A stretch of 64,000 nucleotides of DNA. Source: Mycobacteriaceae bacterium (GTDB taxonomy: Bacteria > Actinomycetota > Actinomycetes > Mycobacteriales > Mycobacteriaceae). The notes beneath the pieces are model-generated. The model was given only the letters and a program-made list of their open reading frames with translations. It was not told where the DNA came from and ran no database searches. Below are positions 63,399-64,000 of this stretch, one piece after another. Each line of letters begins with the position of its first letter. Position 1 is the stretch's first letter. The stretch is taken from contig JAIEPH010000034.1 in NCBI GenBank assembly GCA_019749805.1, positions 1 through 64,000 of the forward strand, written 5' to 3'. The translations under genes were made by a program, and so were the position numbers.

Positions 63399-64000
63399 CC
63401 TCATTCCCGTGGTTGACGGTGTTGTGGGTGGTGCCGATGGTGGGCGCCGCAATCGTGATCCTGCTGCCCGCGTCGCTGCGTGCGGCCTCCAAGTGGCTGG
63501 CGCTGGTCGTCTCGGTGGTGGTGCTGGCCATCACTGTGCTGCTCGCGGTCAACTTCGATCCCGCCGGTGACCAGTACCAATTCGTGGAATCCCATAAGTG
63601 GATACCGTCATTCGGCACCGGCTACATCCTCGGCCTGGACGGCATCGCACTGGCGATCGTTGCCCTCACCGCGGTGCTGGTGCCGCTGCTGCTGATCGCC
63701 GGCTGGAACGACGTCAGCGACCAGGCCGCCTGGGGCGGACGCTCCACCCACGCGTACTTCGCGCTCACGCTGGCCGTCGAGGGCATGGTCATCATGTCGC
63801 TCGTCTCGCTGGACATCCTGCTGTTCTACGTTTTCTTCGAGGCGATGCTGATCCCGATGTACTTCCTCATCGGCGGCTTCGGGGGCGAGGGACGATCGAA
63901 GGCGGCGGTGAAGTTCCTGCTGTACAACCTGTTCGGCGGTCTGGTCATGTTGGCCGCGGTGATCGGCCTCTACGTCGTCACCGCGGGCAGCGACGCCTTC
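63395..64000 (+). CDS. nuoM: NADH-quinone oxidoreductase subunit M, 5' part
   Basis: GTG 63395 overlaps the nuoL stop by GTGA. The first 202 codons are in the window and are open to its end. Visible features are an N-terminal helix ([23 protein letters not shown]), [23 protein letters not shown] and [24 protein letters not shown], whose Glu is the conserved proton-path residue. The remainder, and nuoN, should lie beyond the window. Confidence 0.95.
   Translation, partial: MTSFPWLTVLWVVPMVGAAIVILLPASLRAASKWLALVVSVVVLAITVLLAVNFDPAGDQYQFVESHKWIPSFGTGYILGLDGIALAIVALTAVLVPLLLIAGWNDVSDQAAWGGRSTHAYFALTLAVEGMVIMSLVSLDILLFYVFFEAMLIPMYFLIGGFGGEGRSKAAVKFLLYNLFGGLVMLAAVIGLYVVTAGSDAF

Overview
The window is a high-GC actinobacterial chromosome, almost certainly a Mycobacterium (a Mycolicibacterium-type environmental species). 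This rests on an antigen 85 mycolyltransferase, a mycobacterial-type tmRNA, many FadE acyl-CoA dehydrogenases, a wax ester synthase/diacylglycerol acyltransferase and a 14-gene nuo operon. Gene order follows M. tuberculosis in two blocks: prfB-mscS-like-membrane protein-ftsE-ftsX-smpB (Rv3105c to Rv3100c, with fprA/Rv3106 divergent), and hisN-fadE24-fadE23 (Rv3137 to Rv3140) followed by a response regulator and nuoA onwards (Rv3143, Rv3145 and up). Species cannot be named from the sequence alone.

Region 1 (1-9416) is the right part of an integrative element, visibly AT-richer than the rest, inserted at the 3' end of the tmRNA gene. Its genes all run on the minus strand: a tyrosine integrase with all six catalytic residues, a 74-aa protein, a small HTH excisionase candidate, a rolling-circle HUH replication protein, a cysteine-rich zinc-ribbon-like protein, several unknown small proteins, a 237-aa protein with an N-terminal CxxC and an acidic tail, a gene interrupted by a -1 frameshift, and a cargo of four small exported proteins. 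Its left end and the second att copy lie outside the window.

Region 2 (9417-31365) holds ssrA, an osmoprotectant-type ABC transporter, a tandem FadE pair, a thioesterase, an S9 peptidase with a divergent MerR regulator, a membrane GGDEF-EAL protein, and the smpB-ftsX-ftsE-mscS-prfB cluster with fprA opposite. Here smpB is about 15 kb from ssrA.

Region 3 (31389-40845) holds hisN, a WS/DGAT acyltransferase behind a perfect palindrome, fadE24-fadE23 behind a tandem operator-like repeat, a quinone-oxidoreductase-type MDR enzyme, an antigen 85 gene, a TetR regulator, and a class D flavin monooxygenase behind another palindrome.

Region 4 (41272-48872) is a tightly coupled eight-gene catabolic operon: homogentisate-dioxygenase-like cupin, alpha/beta hydrolase, family III CoA-transferase, HMG-CoA-lyase-like enzyme, TetR regulator, acyl-CoA dehydrogenase, APH-type kinase and a small helical protein. 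It is preceded by a palindrome with 10-bp arms. The adjacent kinase and dehydrogenase match the two halves of eukaryotic ACAD10/ACAD11. I rate this the most promising candidate for an undescribed pathway.

Region 5 (48925-64000) holds a methyltransferase and an NTF2-like protein around a MerR/SoxR-box-like site, a YceI protein, an atypical stand-alone receiver protein, and nuoA to nuoM (nuoM runs off the end). Most neighbouring nuo genes overlap by 1-10 bases, which indicates one translationally coupled operon.
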